A stretch of DNA of 64,000 bases from Sinanaerobacter chloroacetimidivorans (lineage in GTDB: Bacteria; Bacillota; Clostridia; Peptostreptococcales; Anaerovoracaceae), in assembly GCF_018128545.1 (NCBI RefSeq), contig NZ_JAGSND010000003.1:356179-420178 (forward strand), in the 5' to 3' direction. Shown piece by piece: positions 53,393-62,294 of the stretch (positions are counted from its first letter, which is position 1; each line of letters starts with the position of its first letter). The translations under genes and the position numbers were made by a program. Below the pieces are notes generated by a model. It searched no databases, was not told the DNA's origin, and worked only from the letters and a program-made list of their open reading frames with translations.

Positions 53393-54318
53393 ATTTCGTG
53401 CTTCTGATCGCCTGTATCGGTATGATCACTGGCTCATTTATTCTGTTTGGATTTTCCCCCATGACCTTCACTGACGCAGTATTCGTCCGTCTTGTCGATA
53501 AGCCGAAGTCCCTCCGTAACGAAATAAACGAAACCACCCATCGGAAGAAGCGATCCTATCTGCGCCGTCAGATTGCCGAGACCCAGGCAATCCTGAAAGC
53601 CACTGGGCGGGAAAAGAGCTTTCCGAGGCTCTGCCTCCTATCGCTGGTCTTCTTTGCGGCGGGAGCTTCTATCGCCATCGTGCTGGGTAATTTTTTTCTT
53701 GTTCCTGTATTGGCCGTCGGCATGATGCTTCTGCCGTTCTGGTATGTGGTGCTGACGCAGACCCACTTTAAGAAAGATATTGCCGCAGAGCTTGAAACAG
53801 CACTGTCAATCATCACCACGTCGTATCTGCGAAACGAAGATATCCTCACCGCAGTGGAAGAAAACCTCGATTACCTCAATCCTCCCGTACTATCGGTGTT
53901 CAAAACCTTTCTTACCAGAGTTAAGCTGGTCAACCCCGATGTGGAGGCGGCGCTCTATGACCTGAAAGATCAAATCGACAACGCAGTGTTCCACGAATGG
54001 TGCGACGCGCTCATTGCGTGCCGGCATGACCGCAGCCTTAAGACTACATTGATTCCCATCGTCACAAAGCTCAGTGATATGCGCGTGGTCAACGGTGAGC
54101 TGGAAAATATGGTGTTCGAACCTCGCAAGGAGTTTATTATCATGCAGCTTCTTGTGGTTGGCAACATCCCGATCCTGTATTTTCTGAACCGGGACTGGCA
54201 TCACACGCTGATGCACACCGCGATGGGACAGCTCGTTCTTACCGTCTGCGCCGCCGTGATTTTTGTTTCCACAGCCTCTGTGATCAGGCTCACCCAGCCC
54301 ATAGAGTATAGGAGGTAG
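53389..54318 (+). CDS. TadB-like membrane protein, module 2
   Basis: 309 residues. Helices near 1-22, 78-120 and 245-300; a cytoplasmic T2SSF-like domain (AAELETALSIITTSYLRNED). Overlaps the CpaF stop by 4 bases and lies 2 bases before TadC. Confidence 0.78.
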   Translation: MNFVLLIACIGMITGSFILFGFSPMTFTDAVFVRLVDKPKSLRNEINETTHRKKRSYLRRQIAETQAILKATGREKSFPRLCLLSLVFFAAGASIAIVLGNFFLVPVLAVGMMLLPFWYVVLTQTHFKKDIAAELETALSIITTSYLRNEDILTAVEENLDYLNPPVLSVFKTFLTRVKLVNPDVEAALYDLKDQIDNAVFHEWCDALIACRHDRSLKTTLIPIVTKLSDMRVVNGELENMVFEPRKEFIIMQLLVVGNIPILYFLNRDWHHTLMHTAMGQLVLTVCAAVIFVSTASVIRLTQPIEYRR

Positions 54319-54320
54319 CG

Positions 54321-55193
54321 ATGACGATAGCAATCATATTATTCGGAGCACTGCTGGCGGTGGGGCTCTTTTTTATTGCGGCAGATTATCTGAGGCTTCC
54401 CAGCTTCGCCGCTCAAAAGGCAATGCTGGCAGCAGTCAAACAGACCGGAGCAAAGCCTAAAAACGCAGATGCGCTACTGCAAGACGCCACCGTCCGACTT
54501 TCCCGCCATATCCACATAAACGAGTATAAGTGCAGCCGTATGGAAAATGTCCTTTCGGCGGCTGGGATCAATATGACCCCGGAGCTGTTCACGGCCTCGG
54601 CCATTGTCAAGGCGGCGGCGGTAGCCTTGGGCGTGATTCCAAGCCTAATCATCCTGCCGCTGCTTTCGCCTATCGTCGTGTTCCTCGCCGTCCTTGTCTA
54701 TTTCAAAGAAATTCGCAAAGCAGATGAAGCCCTCTCAGAAAAGCGAAGCAAGATTGAACAGGAACTGCCCCGGTTTGTTGCGACGATCACCCAGGAGCTG
54801 AAGGCCAGCCGGGATGTCCTGTCTATTCTGGAGCATTTCAAGAAAAACGCAAAAGTAGAATTTGCTTCAGAGCTGGACATCCTGACAGCAGATATGCGCT
54901 CGTCTTCCTATGAGGCGGCACTTACCCGATTTGAGGCCAGGCTCAGCTCGCCGATGCTTTCGGATATCACGAGAGGGCTCATCGGCGTATTGCGCGGCGA
55001 TGACGGCGGAATGTATTTCCAAATGCTCACTCATGACATGAAGCAGTTGGAACTCCAGCGTCTCAAGGCCCAGGCCATGAAGATACCGCCTAAAATCCGG
55101 GTGTTCTCTTTCCTCATGCTGATATGTTTCCTGCTGACTTATATGTCGATTATAGCCTATGAAATCATTGCATCCCTCGGCGGAATGTTATAG
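54321..55193 (+). CDS. TadC-like membrane protein, module 2
   Basis: 290 residues. Helices near 1-20, 100-135 and 262-285. T2SSF-type motif RFVATITQELKASRDVLSIL and LIGVLRGDDGGMYF. Pairs with TadB as the platform. GGAGGTAGCG precedes the ATG. Confidence 0.78.
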   Translation: MTIAIILFGALLAVGLFFIAADYLRLPSFAAQKAMLAAVKQTGAKPKNADALLQDATVRLSRHIHINEYKCSRMENVLSAAGINMTPELFTASAIVKAAAVALGVIPSLIILPLLSPIVVFLAVLVYFKEIRKADEALSEKRSKIEQELPRFVATITQELKASRDVLSILEHFKKNAKVEFASELDILTADMRSSSYEAALTRFEARLSSPMLSDITRGLIGVLRGDDGGMYFQMLTHDMKQLELQRLKAQAMKIPPKIRVFSFLMLICFLLTYMSIIAYEIIASLGGML

Positions 55194-55204
55194 GAGGAAT
55201 CAAA

Positions 55205-55855
55205 ATGGAAAACAAACATCAAGTCTTACTTTTTGATAGACTGAGGGAAAACTATGCTGATTTTGCCGCCGAATGGTCGTCAATGTCCGCCTCCGAGTTG
55301 ATTGGGAAGGCGGAGGAAATCTACGCGACCAGACTGGTCAAGGAGCATCTTATGCGTCACGTGGATGAAGAGCAGGCAAAGTGGTTCCTGCGTTTTCAGA
55401 ACCCACTGGAAATCGTACGGGATAAATGGATCGAGGAAAACAGTATGGAGATAATGCATGACGAGGATTTCTCCCATGCAGTCTGGACGGTCATGGACTG
55501 CCAGGATACCGAGAGCTTCTATACGCTGATGGCGGACGCAGATCCGCCCCCCGGACGGTACGAACCGGTCACCGTGCGGGAATTCATCGAGCGGCATCCC
55601 AATGTGTCCTTTGACATGATGACACCGTATGGATTCGCCTATCTGACGCCCGAAAAAGCGAATCTGCTGCTGTCCGGCCAGAACGTGAAAGGTCATCCCG
55701 ACGATATTGAATACGCGATGGAAATCACTGCGGAGGAATTGCTGAACCAGGAAGTCATTCGTGCGAATTTCAGCGGCGATGTGTGGCACATGCTGAGCGA
55801 CGAGATTCGGGAGCAAGCGCCGCCTGCTCTGGATCAGGGGGTGACCATGTGCTGA
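55205..55855 (+). CDS. DUF3848-type mobile-element protein
   Basis: 216 residues, acidic, soluble. N-terminal SASELIGKAEEIYATRLVKE and a repeat of this helix pattern fit DUF3848, found on clostridial elements. Ends by overlapping the DUF4320 gene (start codon GTG at 55849). Function unknown; its place inside the Tad-like genes is conserved on related elements as I recall. Confidence 0.65.
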   Translation: MENKHQVLLFDRLRENYADFAAEWSSMSASELIGKAEEIYATRLVKEHLMRHVDEEQAKWFLRFQNPLEIVRDKWIEENSMEIMHDEDFSHAVWTVMDCQDTESFYTLMADADPPPGRYEPVTVREFIERHPNVSFDMMTPYGFAYLTPEKANLLLSGQNVKGHPDDIEYAMEITAEELLNQEVIRANFSGDVWHMLSDEIREQAPPALDQGVTMC

Positions 55856-56244
55856 CGATTCTAAGAAGTAAGCGCGGCGAGGGTTACATTGACGTAGCCG
55901 TGTTGGTTCTTTGCGCTATGTTGGTTATCGCTCTCGCAGTGCGCGTTTTCCCAGCCTATATCGCCAAGCAGCAGATTGACACCTTTGCGGCAGAACTCAT
56001 TCGCGAAGCGGAAATTGCCGGACGTGTTGGAACAGAAACATCCGTGCAGGAACAGCTCCTGCGGGAGCGTACCGGGCTGGATCCTACCGTGACATGGTCG
56101 CAAACCGGCAATATTCAGCTAAACCACGAAGTCACGGTAACTGTTACCTATGAAACAAACATCGGCCTTTTTTCGGGCTTCCGCTCGTTTCCCATTACGC
56201 TTCGGGCCTACGCATCTGGGAAATCGGAAGTTTATTGGAAGTAG
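55849..56244 (+). CDS. DUF4320 pseudopilin-like protein
   Basis: 131 residues from GTG 55849, which overlaps the previous stop. N-terminal RSKRGEGYIDVAVLVLCAML resembles a TadE-type leader with a Glu just inside the hydrophobic stretch, followed by the IAKQQIDTFAAELIREAEIA helix and a beta domain. DUF4320 is widespread on such elements. Likely minor pilin or assembly subunit. Confidence 0.72.
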   Translation: MLTILRSKRGEGYIDVAVLVLCAMLVIALAVRVFPAYIAKQQIDTFAAELIREAEIAGRVGTETSVQEQLLRERTGLDPTVTWSQTGNIQLNHEVTVTVTYETNIGLFSGFRSFPITLRAYASGKSEVYWK

Positions 56245-56252
56245 GTGGTGAG

Positions 56253-56798
56253 ATGCAAAAAATCAAGAAAGTCCTGTTGGACAAATGCGGTTCTTCATTT
56301 CCGTTGGTTGTTGCCGTTACTCTCGCTCTGCTGCTTATATTCTGTGGTGTCTCGGAGTATTTCCGCTTGATGATTATTGCTCAAGGTGTGAGGGACGCAA
56401 TGCAAGCCGCTGTCATCTCTACCGTCAATGACAATTATGACGATGTGTATCATGGCATCCGCGAAGGATATTCGGGTGCCTATCAGCCAATTGCCGAGAA
56501 CTTTGAGGAATCGCTGGACTATGGCGATATTTATGGCCGGATTGACAGCACCCTCGGCCTGACCGAAAGTGGCCGTTATCACAAAAAAAGTACTGTGGAA
56601 GGCAAGCTGGAATTTCGGATCTGGGATTTATCCGTAGATATCCGCAACGCTCCCTTTGCCGCAGGAGACCAGAAATCCTCCAGATTCGAGGCTGATAGCA
56701 CGATTATGCTGGAGGTTCCCGTGTCCTTTGCTGGTAAGATTCTGCCGTCCATGCAGATCAAGATAAAAAATACAGCGGGATATATTCCCAAGTTTTGA
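56253..56798 (+). CDS. TadE/TadG-like protein
   Basis: 181 residues. Hydrophobic helix (about 14-36, LVVAVTLALLLIFCGVSEYF), a helix typical of TadE (VRDAMQAAVISTVNDNYDD), then a soluble domain. ATG 56253 follows GTAGGTGGTGAG. Overlaps no gene; closes the module 2 pilin genes. Confidence 0.65.
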   Translation: MQKIKKVLLDKCGSSFPLVVAVTLALLLIFCGVSEYFRLMIIAQGVRDAMQAAVISTVNDNYDDVYHGIREGYSGAYQPIAENFEESLDYGDIYGRIDSTLGLTESGRYHKKSTVEGKLEFRIWDLSVDIRNAPFAAGDQKSSRFEADSTIMLEVPVSFAGKILPSMQIKIKNTAGYIPKF

Positions 56799-56900
56799 CA
56801 AATCTTAAAAACTTTTTTATAATAATGATAGACTTCCAAGAACTCTTATGGTAGGGTGGGGCTAAAAGGAGCTATCAGAAATTTACAGGAGGATGCACCG

Positions 56901-57401
56901 ATGAAAAATATAAGTGATAAAACCCAAAAACGGCTTGCCATAGCAGGGTGCCTCGCAGCATGCGTTGTGCTGGCTGTTCTGATCGGCAGCCGCTTCATCC
57001 CTGAAAAGTCTGCTGAGCAGCCTCTTCCATCTCAAAACTCCCAGTCTTCCCAAGTGACGGTGAATACCGATGCAGAAAAAGGGAAAGAGGTTGTGGTGGT
57101 AACACCAAATACCTCCCAGCCAGCAATCACAGAAAACGGAGCCGATTCTACAGGCACTGATCAAAAAATTCAAGGAGATGTAAGCAAGCCCCCGGCACCG
57201 AGTAAGGAGCAGCTCACCGATCCCTCTCAAAAGCCGAACAGCAGTGCCAATACGGAAAGCTCCAACGGCACATCAACTGACGGTTCATCACAAAGCGGAG
57301 GCGGACTGCCAGGCTTCGACAACGTACCGAATGGTGGCCCTAATCAAGGCGAGACTGTAGACGGTGATGGCGACATCAACAAGCAGGTTGGAGAAATGTA
57401 A
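56901..57401 (+). CDS. Membrane-anchored low-complexity protein (DUF6550-like)
   Basis: 166 residues: one membrane helix (about 14-34) and a Ser/Pro/Gln/Gly-rich external tail ending VDGDGDINKQVGEM. The tail is low in hydrophobic residues, as in wall-spanning linkers. ATG 56901 follows CAGGAGGATGCACCG. Confidence 0.65.
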   Translation: MKNISDKTQKRLAIAGCLAACVVLAVLIGSRFIPEKSAEQPLPSQNSQSSQVTVNTDAEKGKEVVVVTPNTSQPAITENGADSTGTDQKIQGDVSKPPAPSKEQLTDPSQKPNSSANTESSNGTSTDGSSQSGGGLPGFDNVPNGGPNQGETVDGDGDINKQVGEM

Positions 57402-57420
57402 TCAAAATAGATATCTACTC

Positions 57421-57446
57421 AAGCACGGATGATACCGTGCTTTTTT
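57421..57446 (+). terminator. Intergenic terminator
   Basis: AGCACGG pairs with CCGTGCT around a 6-base loop, followed by six T and then the next gene's AAAGGAGGATCAT. Confidence 0.82.
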
Positions 57447-57466
57447 ATTTGAGAAAGGAGGATCAT

Positions 57467-59158
57467 GTGAAAAAACTGCTAAGACCAGCAGCCGGACTGC
57501 TGATCGCTCTTTGCTTTCTCTTACCCATAACAGCTTTGGCAGACACCGGAGGCAGTGGGAATATTGACAGCGGCGGAGGCGGAATGAGCACCAGCGGATC
57601 AAGCAACAACGTGTGGAGTCCGGGTAATGATGGTGTGCGCGTGACTGTAGTGAGAGTGAGCGATCATGTTGTGGCCGCCGTACCTGTTGATTTTACAAAT
57701 ATAACGCCGCCAGTTAATCTATATCATTTTGGTAAAGTCAGTAAATTACAGTATAATGGCGGCACTCCACTGCACCCAGTCCAAGGAGGATATACCTTTA
57801 AAAATCCTGGACTAGCCATGCCCAGGATTATCAGCACGAATGGAACAAGCAACATACCAACCATAAAGAAGTATTTTTGTTCAGAATATGTGGTTAAGAG
57901 AATCGCCGAGGTCACCGGTATGAATTATGACATTCTCATAGGAGGAGATTACAAAATACTTCTTGAACCTATCGCCTATTACAAGTTTCAGGGTGCTATG
58001 GTCGCTACCACAGCGACAGAAGCTGCTCTTTACGACCAGCAGGTGAGCGGTTTGCTCAAATATTGGATGAAATCACTTACTCATAAGAATCTCCCCCTCG
58101 CAATGTTCTTAGAGGTTGCGGATCTCGGCTATCCTACGTGGAATGGAAGCAGGTCGGACATCGCATCCGATTCGGACATCATTTCAAGCCTCGGACTTGG
58201 CATTATCCGTTTTACCGATAAGACAGAACCGCCGGCCGTAACCGTCTATGATTACGAATACCGAACCAATACCGAGGTCATCACGGCGGTTACAGTAAGC
58301 GGAGGGCAATCCGATCCCGACAACCTGACTCGCGTCAGCTTCGACATCGGCGGCACAACATATAATGTGAGCAATGTCTATTACCCAAGCGGTGACAGTC
58401 AGCTTGTGTGGGTAAAATGGAAGACACCAAATACGGCACAGAGCATGGTGATTGCCGTCACTGTATCTGGCCCCGGTAGAGTTTCTAAGGCTACCATCAA
58501 CGCAAAAATCGTTGATTTAGATCAGAACCCGCCGCCAAACCCTGTGGCTGACGACCGCAACGACAGTTTTTCTTCGACATCCGTACCAGATCGTCCAATG
58601 CAGGCCGATGCAAGCTGGACAGTCTGGCACCCGTGGTGGTATGAAAATTGGGTGTGGCATTCTACAGGAGACGGCAGCGGATATTGGGTTGACAAAGGAT
58701 GGTGGGAATTTGATCTGAATCGTTACAACGCCAGTCTGACTGCCTCCATGAGCATTCAGTGCGACAGCAAAAACCCCACAGCTAGCAGACGCGTGATGAA
58801 GTCGGGATACGGTATCAATCAAACTGTGACCGGAAGCGTCAGCTCCAGTCAAAGCTCGGCAGTCACGCAGCCGCAGAACGCTGTCAGCTACTTTCCGGAG
58901 TTTTGCTATACGACATACTGGCGGCTTCTGGATCAAATGGGTTCAGGACGTTTTGAATTCCAGAGAAACCCTTATTCGACATATAAAAGTCGAACCCATT
59001 TCACGCAAATTTGGATGCCGGACGGCGCTTATACCGTTAATACCTGGCTCATCGACGCATGGACGCCGATTGGGATGCTCTCGGCCAATCTCACCGATTC
59101 GCTGACGATTCGCGGGAACTTATATCAGGATTGGCACGTGGCGCCTCTCAATCCGTAA
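57467..59158 (+). CDS. Large secreted mobile-element protein
   Basis: 563 residues from a GTG after AAAGGAGGATCAT. Signal peptide (about 1-25, ending TALA). Gly/Ser-rich N-terminal part, then a domain of unknown fold (YFCSEYVVKRIAEVTGMNYD, about 130-240), an Ig-like beta domain (about 255-360) and a Trp-rich region (WTVWHPWWYENWVWHSTGDG). Such proteins sit beside conjugation genes on clostridial elements. A surface/pilus adhesin role is possible. Confidence 0.6.
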   Translation: MKKLLRPAAGLLIALCFLLPITALADTGGSGNIDSGGGGMSTSGSSNNVWSPGNDGVRVTVVRVSDHVVAAVPVDFTNITPPVNLYHFGKVSKLQYNGGTPLHPVQGGYTFKNPGLAMPRIISTNGTSNIPTIKKYFCSEYVVKRIAEVTGMNYDILIGGDYKILLEPIAYYKFQGAMVATTATEAALYDQQVSGLLKYWMKSLTHKNLPLAMFLEVADLGYPTWNGSRSDIASDSDIISSLGLGIIRFTDKTEPPAVTVYDYEYRTNTEVITAVTVSGGQSDPDNLTRVSFDIGGTTYNVSNVYYPSGDSQLVWVKWKTPNTAQSMVIAVTVSGPGRVSKATINAKIVDLDQNPPPNPVADDRNDSFSSTSVPDRPMQADASWTVWHPWWYENWVWHSTGDGSGYWVDKGWWEFDLNRYNASLTASMSIQCDSKNPTASRRVMKSGYGINQTVTGSVSSSQSSAVTQPQNAVSYFPEFCYTTYWRLLDQMGSGRFEFQRNPYSTYKSRTHFTQIWMPDGAYTVNTWLIDAWTPIGMLSANLTDSLTIRGNLYQDWHVAPLNP

Positions 59159-59179
59159 CAAAAAAGTTTATTTTTATAT

Positions 59180-59216
59180 GGGCAAGGCTGTGAGAAACCA
59201 TCTCGCAGTCTTGTTG
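59180..59216 (+). terminator. Stem before the DUF3852 gene
   Basis: GGCAAGGCTGTGAGA can pair with TCTCGCAGTCTTGTT (several G-U pairs), then a short T-rich run. Another of the intergenic stems of this element; weaker than the others. Confidence 0.45.
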
Positions 59217-59237
59217 CATTTTGGAAAGGTGATCATT

Positions 59238-59579
59238 ATGACAAAGCTCAAGAAAATATCATTGCTTCTGTGCTTCGCTCTGACCGTGGTTTTAATGTAT
59301 GGTATCACGGCGCATGCCGCAGGCAGCGGTGATGTGGCCGGGGCCATTGAAGACACTTGGAACGACGCGTCGGATCAGATCAAAACCGTTGTGAATAAGG
59401 TCGTTTTCCCGGCGATAGATTTGATCCTTGCTGTGTTTTTTTTCGCCAAATTGGGCACCACGTACTTTGATTATCGGAAACATGGTCAGTTCGAGTGGGC
59501 CGCGCCTGCGATTCTGTTCGCATGCCTTGTGTTTACATTGACAGCGCCACTTTACATTTGGACGATTCTCGGAATGTAA
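59238..59579 (+). CDS. DUF3852, TrbC/VirB2-like small membrane protein
   Basis: 113 residues from ATG 59238 (GGAAAGGTGATCATT upstream). Signal peptide (about 1-28, ending AHAA), then SGDVAGAIEDTWNDASDQIK and two membrane helices with YFDYRKHGQFEWAAPA between. The layout is like VirB2-type conjugative pilins. DUF3852 family of clostridial elements. Confidence 0.72.
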   Translation: MTKLKKISLLLCFALTVVLMYGITAHAAGSGDVAGAIEDTWNDASDQIKTVVNKVVFPAIDLILAVFFFAKLGTTYFDYRKHGQFEWAAPAILFACLVFTLTAPLYIWTILGM

Positions 59580-59590
59580 TCAGGAACAGA

Positions 59591-59619
59591 TTGACTTCCA
59601 ATGCATAAAGTGATATTAT
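59591..59619 (+). promoter_or_regulatory. Promoter of the AbiE-type toxin-antitoxin genes
   Basis: TTGACT (59591-59596), a 17-base spacer and TATTAT (59614-59619). Confidence 0.75.
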
Positions 59620-59663
59620 AATGGCAATAATACTAAAAAAACAAAGGAATATAATATCACTTT
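59607..59663. promoter_or_regulatory. Inverted repeat operator over the AbiE promoter
   Basis: AAAGTGATATTATA (59607-59620) and its exact complement TATAATATCACTTT (59650-59663), 29 bases apart. The first arm covers the -10. AbiEi antitoxins are known to bind inverted repeats and repress their operon; this fits. Confidence 0.7.
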
Positions 59664-59679
59664 GCAGGGAGGTGAAAAC

Positions 59680-60348
59680 ATGGAGCAGGTCGGATATGGA
59701 GAACACATTGCGGATACCGTGAGGAATATGCCTTATGAGTCAGCTATCCAAACAGAGGACATAGCACAGCAACTGGCGGAGATGTTCTCGCTTCCATACG
59801 AACAGGCCAAAACCTTAACCAATGTTAAGTTGAAGCGGATGGCAGACAAGGGTGAAATTGAAAGACTGCAAAAAGGCATGTATTGCCAGGTGAAGCAAAC
59901 CGTTTTTGGGAAAGCGACCCCCAGCATCGACGAAGTGGTAAAAAAGACACTGACAGAACAGAGCGGCGCGAAAATAGGGTACGAATCCGGTGCGTTCCTG
60001 CTGAACAAGCTGGGACTGACTACCCTGATTCCCCGTGATATCGAAATCACAACAAACCGCTATGGAGCAAGGCTGCCGGAGGATTGCCATATCAGGCTGC
60101 GGAAGCCGCCTTCGGCTGTGACCGGTGACAACTGGAAATACCTTCAGTTCATTGATATGGTAAGTGAGCTTCCCAATGCGCATATTGACGCGGAGAAACC
60201 GGAGCTGCTGCTGGCTGGGTACGCCCAAAGGCAGAAGTTAGATGGCCTTATACTGATATTTACGGCCCGAAGGCATTACCCGACGAAAGTTTTACTGCCG
60301 CTTATTGACTTGCTCATGGAGGTGGAAGATGAATTTACATCAAGATAG
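59680..60348 (+). CDS. abiEi: AbiEi-type antitoxin (DUF6088-like)
   Basis: 222 residues. N-terminal winged helix (TEDIAQQLAEMFSLPYEQAK and LKRMADKGEIERLQKGMYC), then a C-terminal domain. In type IV toxin-antitoxin systems it opposes the nucleotidyltransferase toxin and represses transcription. ATG 59680 follows GGGAGGTGAAAAC. Overlaps the toxin gene by 20 bases. Confidence 0.85.
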   Translation: MEQVGYGEHIADTVRNMPYESAIQTEDIAQQLAEMFSLPYEQAKTLTNVKLKRMADKGEIERLQKGMYCQVKQTVFGKATPSIDEVVKKTLTEQSGAKIGYESGAFLLNKLGLTTLIPRDIEITTNRYGARLPEDCHIRLRKPPSAVTGDNWKYLQFIDMVSELPNAHIDAEKPELLLAGYAQRQKLDGLILIFTARRHYPTKVLLPLIDLLMEVEDEFTSR

Positions 60349-61336
60349 AGATGCGTTTGAAGCCCTGCTCTCTGATGTCAGCCGCAGAACAGGCATTCGA
60401 AGCGATATCGTGGAAAAGGATTATTATCTTACACTGCTTCTATGGGAGCTGGCAGAAAGGCAGGATACCCTTCCCGCTTACTTTAAGGGCGGTACCGCCC
60501 TGTATAAATCAATCGGTCGCATGAAGCGTTTTTCCGAAGATATCGATCTCACTGTTGAAATACATGACTGCTCAAAAAGTCAAGGAAAAAAACGCCTGGA
60601 AACAGCGGCGAACGGCTACCATACTCTTTTAAGGACATCAGATAAAGCCAAGGAAAGCAATCAAAAGGGCAGCATCACCAGCGTGTATGAGTATATCCCC
60701 GTGACTGTTGTTGACGCCGATGACTCACTGCAGCGGTTTGGTTATGTGAAGGTTGAGGCAACCTCCTTTACGATCAGCGAGCCAGTGGAAGCCATTGAAA
60801 TTTCGCCGCTGCTTTATTCGGAAGCAAACTCAGAGCAGCGCCGGATTCTTGAATCAAATTATAGGGTCAAACCGTTTTCCATTCACACCATCAAGCTGGA
60901 GCGGATTTTTGCAGACAAAATATTGGCTGCGGAGTTCTATTATCAGAGGCGTATGCTGTTTGATACCGCTAAGCATCTTTACGATCTTTCCACGATGATG
61001 GAACAGGAAAGAATACGCTTTCTGCTCTCAGCTCCGGAGGATCTCGTAACAATGCTCGCCTATAAGCGTAATGAAGAAAGGGAAAGGATCGGCAGCGACC
61101 TGCCGGAAAAACCGTTTTCTGAATTCAAGCTGTTCGATGCAGTCGGCACAGATCCTGAGCTGTTTGCAGCCTTTTCAAAAATGCAGGAGATTTATGTATT
61201 TTCGGAAAGTGATATCCTTTCGCCGGCACAACTGTCTGCAAGCATGACAGCTCTGAGTCAAATCCTGCTCGAACTGGACGAAGGCCTTGAAATGAAGCAA
61301 ATCGCCAGTGAAAGTGCGGGGCAGAGGATGCTATGA
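60329..61336 (+). CDS. abiEii: AbiEii-type nucleotidyltransferase toxin
   Basis: 335 residues. Motifs FKGGTALYKS (52-61) and RFSEDIDLTVEIHD with the metal-binding aspartates (71, 73) are intact; later KDKILAAEFYYQRR-like segments fit the family. It is expected to add nucleotides to tRNA or another RNA and stop growth. It follows its antitoxin by overlap, with GGAGGTGGAAG before the ATG. Confidence 0.87.
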   Translation: MNLHQDRDAFEALLSDVSRRTGIRSDIVEKDYYLTLLLWELAERQDTLPAYFKGGTALYKSIGRMKRFSEDIDLTVEIHDCSKSQGKKRLETAANGYHTLLRTSDKAKESNQKGSITSVYEYIPVTVVDADDSLQRFGYVKVEATSFTISEPVEAIEISPLLYSEANSEQRRILESNYRVKPFSIHTIKLERIFADKILAAEFYYQRRMLFDTAKHLYDLSTMMEQERIRFLLSAPEDLVTMLAYKRNEERERIGSDLPEKPFSEFKLFDAVGTDPELFAAFSKMQEIYVFSESDILSPAQLSASMTALSQILLELDEGLEMKQIASESAGQRML

Positions 61337-61373
61337 AACCAAGTGGCAGTTCTTAAATCCAGGAGGCATCGCA

Positions 61374-61763
61374 ATGAACAACAACAAAACTGTGGGGAAC
61401 GTGCATAATTCCATGTATAAGCAGATACAGAAGACCGGCATCGCAACGCCGGTGCAGGTACTGCTTGATCTTGGTATCCTCTCAAAAGAGGATTATGAGC
61501 GGTGGCGGTTTGGCAAGGTGGACTATTTGGAGCGTGTCTGCAAGGTGAATCTTTCCAAGCTGTCCTTTGTCATGCGTGAAATTCAAAGCTATGCGGCAAA
61601 AAATAGCCTCAAGGGCTCATGGACCTTTTATAAGCAGTGGGGGCAGAAAGATAGTCCCCGCGCAAAGCAGCTCCGCTTCTCCAAAAGCGGCGGCGAGGAC
61701 ATTGAAAAAGCCTATGCCACCCACTATCTGAAACTTTCGCAAATATGCGAACAGAAAAATTAA
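61374..61763 (+). CDS. Unrecognised basic protein after AbiEii
   Basis: 129 residues, basic. NVHNSMYKQIQKTGIATPVQ and VLLDLGILSKEDYERWRFGK are recognisable as a conserved segment next to mobile-element toxin genes as I recall. CCAGGAGGCATCGCA precedes the ATG. It may be a third member of the toxin-antitoxin operon or an independent element gene. Confidence 0.55.
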   Translation: MNNNKTVGNVHNSMYKQIQKTGIATPVQVLLDLGILSKEDYERWRFGKVDYLERVCKVNLSKLSFVMREIQSYAAKNSLKGSWTFYKQWGQKDSPRAKQLRFSKSGGEDIEKAYATHYLKLSQICEQKN

Positions 61764-61775
61764 CAACAATCATTC

Positions 61776-61817
61776 AAAAGGCGTACTGTGCATAAAACCG
61801 CAGTGCGTCTTTTCTAT
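61776..61817 (+). terminator. Intergenic terminator
   Basis: AAAAGGCGTACTG pairs with CAGTGCGTCTTTT (13 pairs, two G-U), followed by a T-rich run. Ends the AbiE group; the next Shine-Dalgarno follows within 20 bases. Confidence 0.78.
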
Positions 61818-61836
61818 TTACATGGAGGAAAAGTGT

Positions 61837-62271
61837 ATGACCACATTTGAAAACGAGCTGCGAAAGCTTTTTGACCACAATGCGGTCTTCGCAGACACAA
61901 GATTTGTCGGCAGGACGTGTTATGGAAAAATCAGTGGCAACATCTGCGTGCGCGCAGAATTTATTACTTTAGGACATGCGGATAAATATGAAGCGCTCAA
62001 AATATCGCTCATCAATCGAACCGAGGGTGTAATCGACAGCACAGTCTTACGATTTAGTGAGGTGCTTGGAAAAAAGCAAGTGACCAACCCCAATTTTAAA
62101 GAAGGTGTCAGCCCGCATATTTGGAAATATCAGAATGAGTTAGAGTGGTACGTATATAAGCCCACTCCGTCAGATTTTGAAGAGCTTGCCAATGAGGTAG
62201 ATAATTACCTTGAAGTATTCCGAGAACCGGTTCATGAAATGTCCCAAGGAATGACACCGCAGATGGGATAA
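61837..62271 (+). CDS. Unrecognised mobile-element protein
   Basis: 144 residues, alpha/beta, no membrane segment. GKISGNICVRAEFITLGHAD and ALKISLINRTEGVIDSTVLR are conserved-looking stretches shared with other clostridial elements as far as I recall. ATG 61837 follows TGGAGGAAAAGTGT. Precedes the TrbL-like gene. Confidence 0.6.
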   Translation: MTTFENELRKLFDHNAVFADTRFVGRTCYGKISGNICVRAEFITLGHADKYEALKISLINRTEGVIDSTVLRFSEVLGKKQVTNPNFKEGVSPHIWKYQNELEWYVYKPTPSDFEELANEVDNYLEVFREPVHEMSQGMTPQMG

Positions 62272-62294
62272 ACCAGCAGTGATCATACTTCCTG

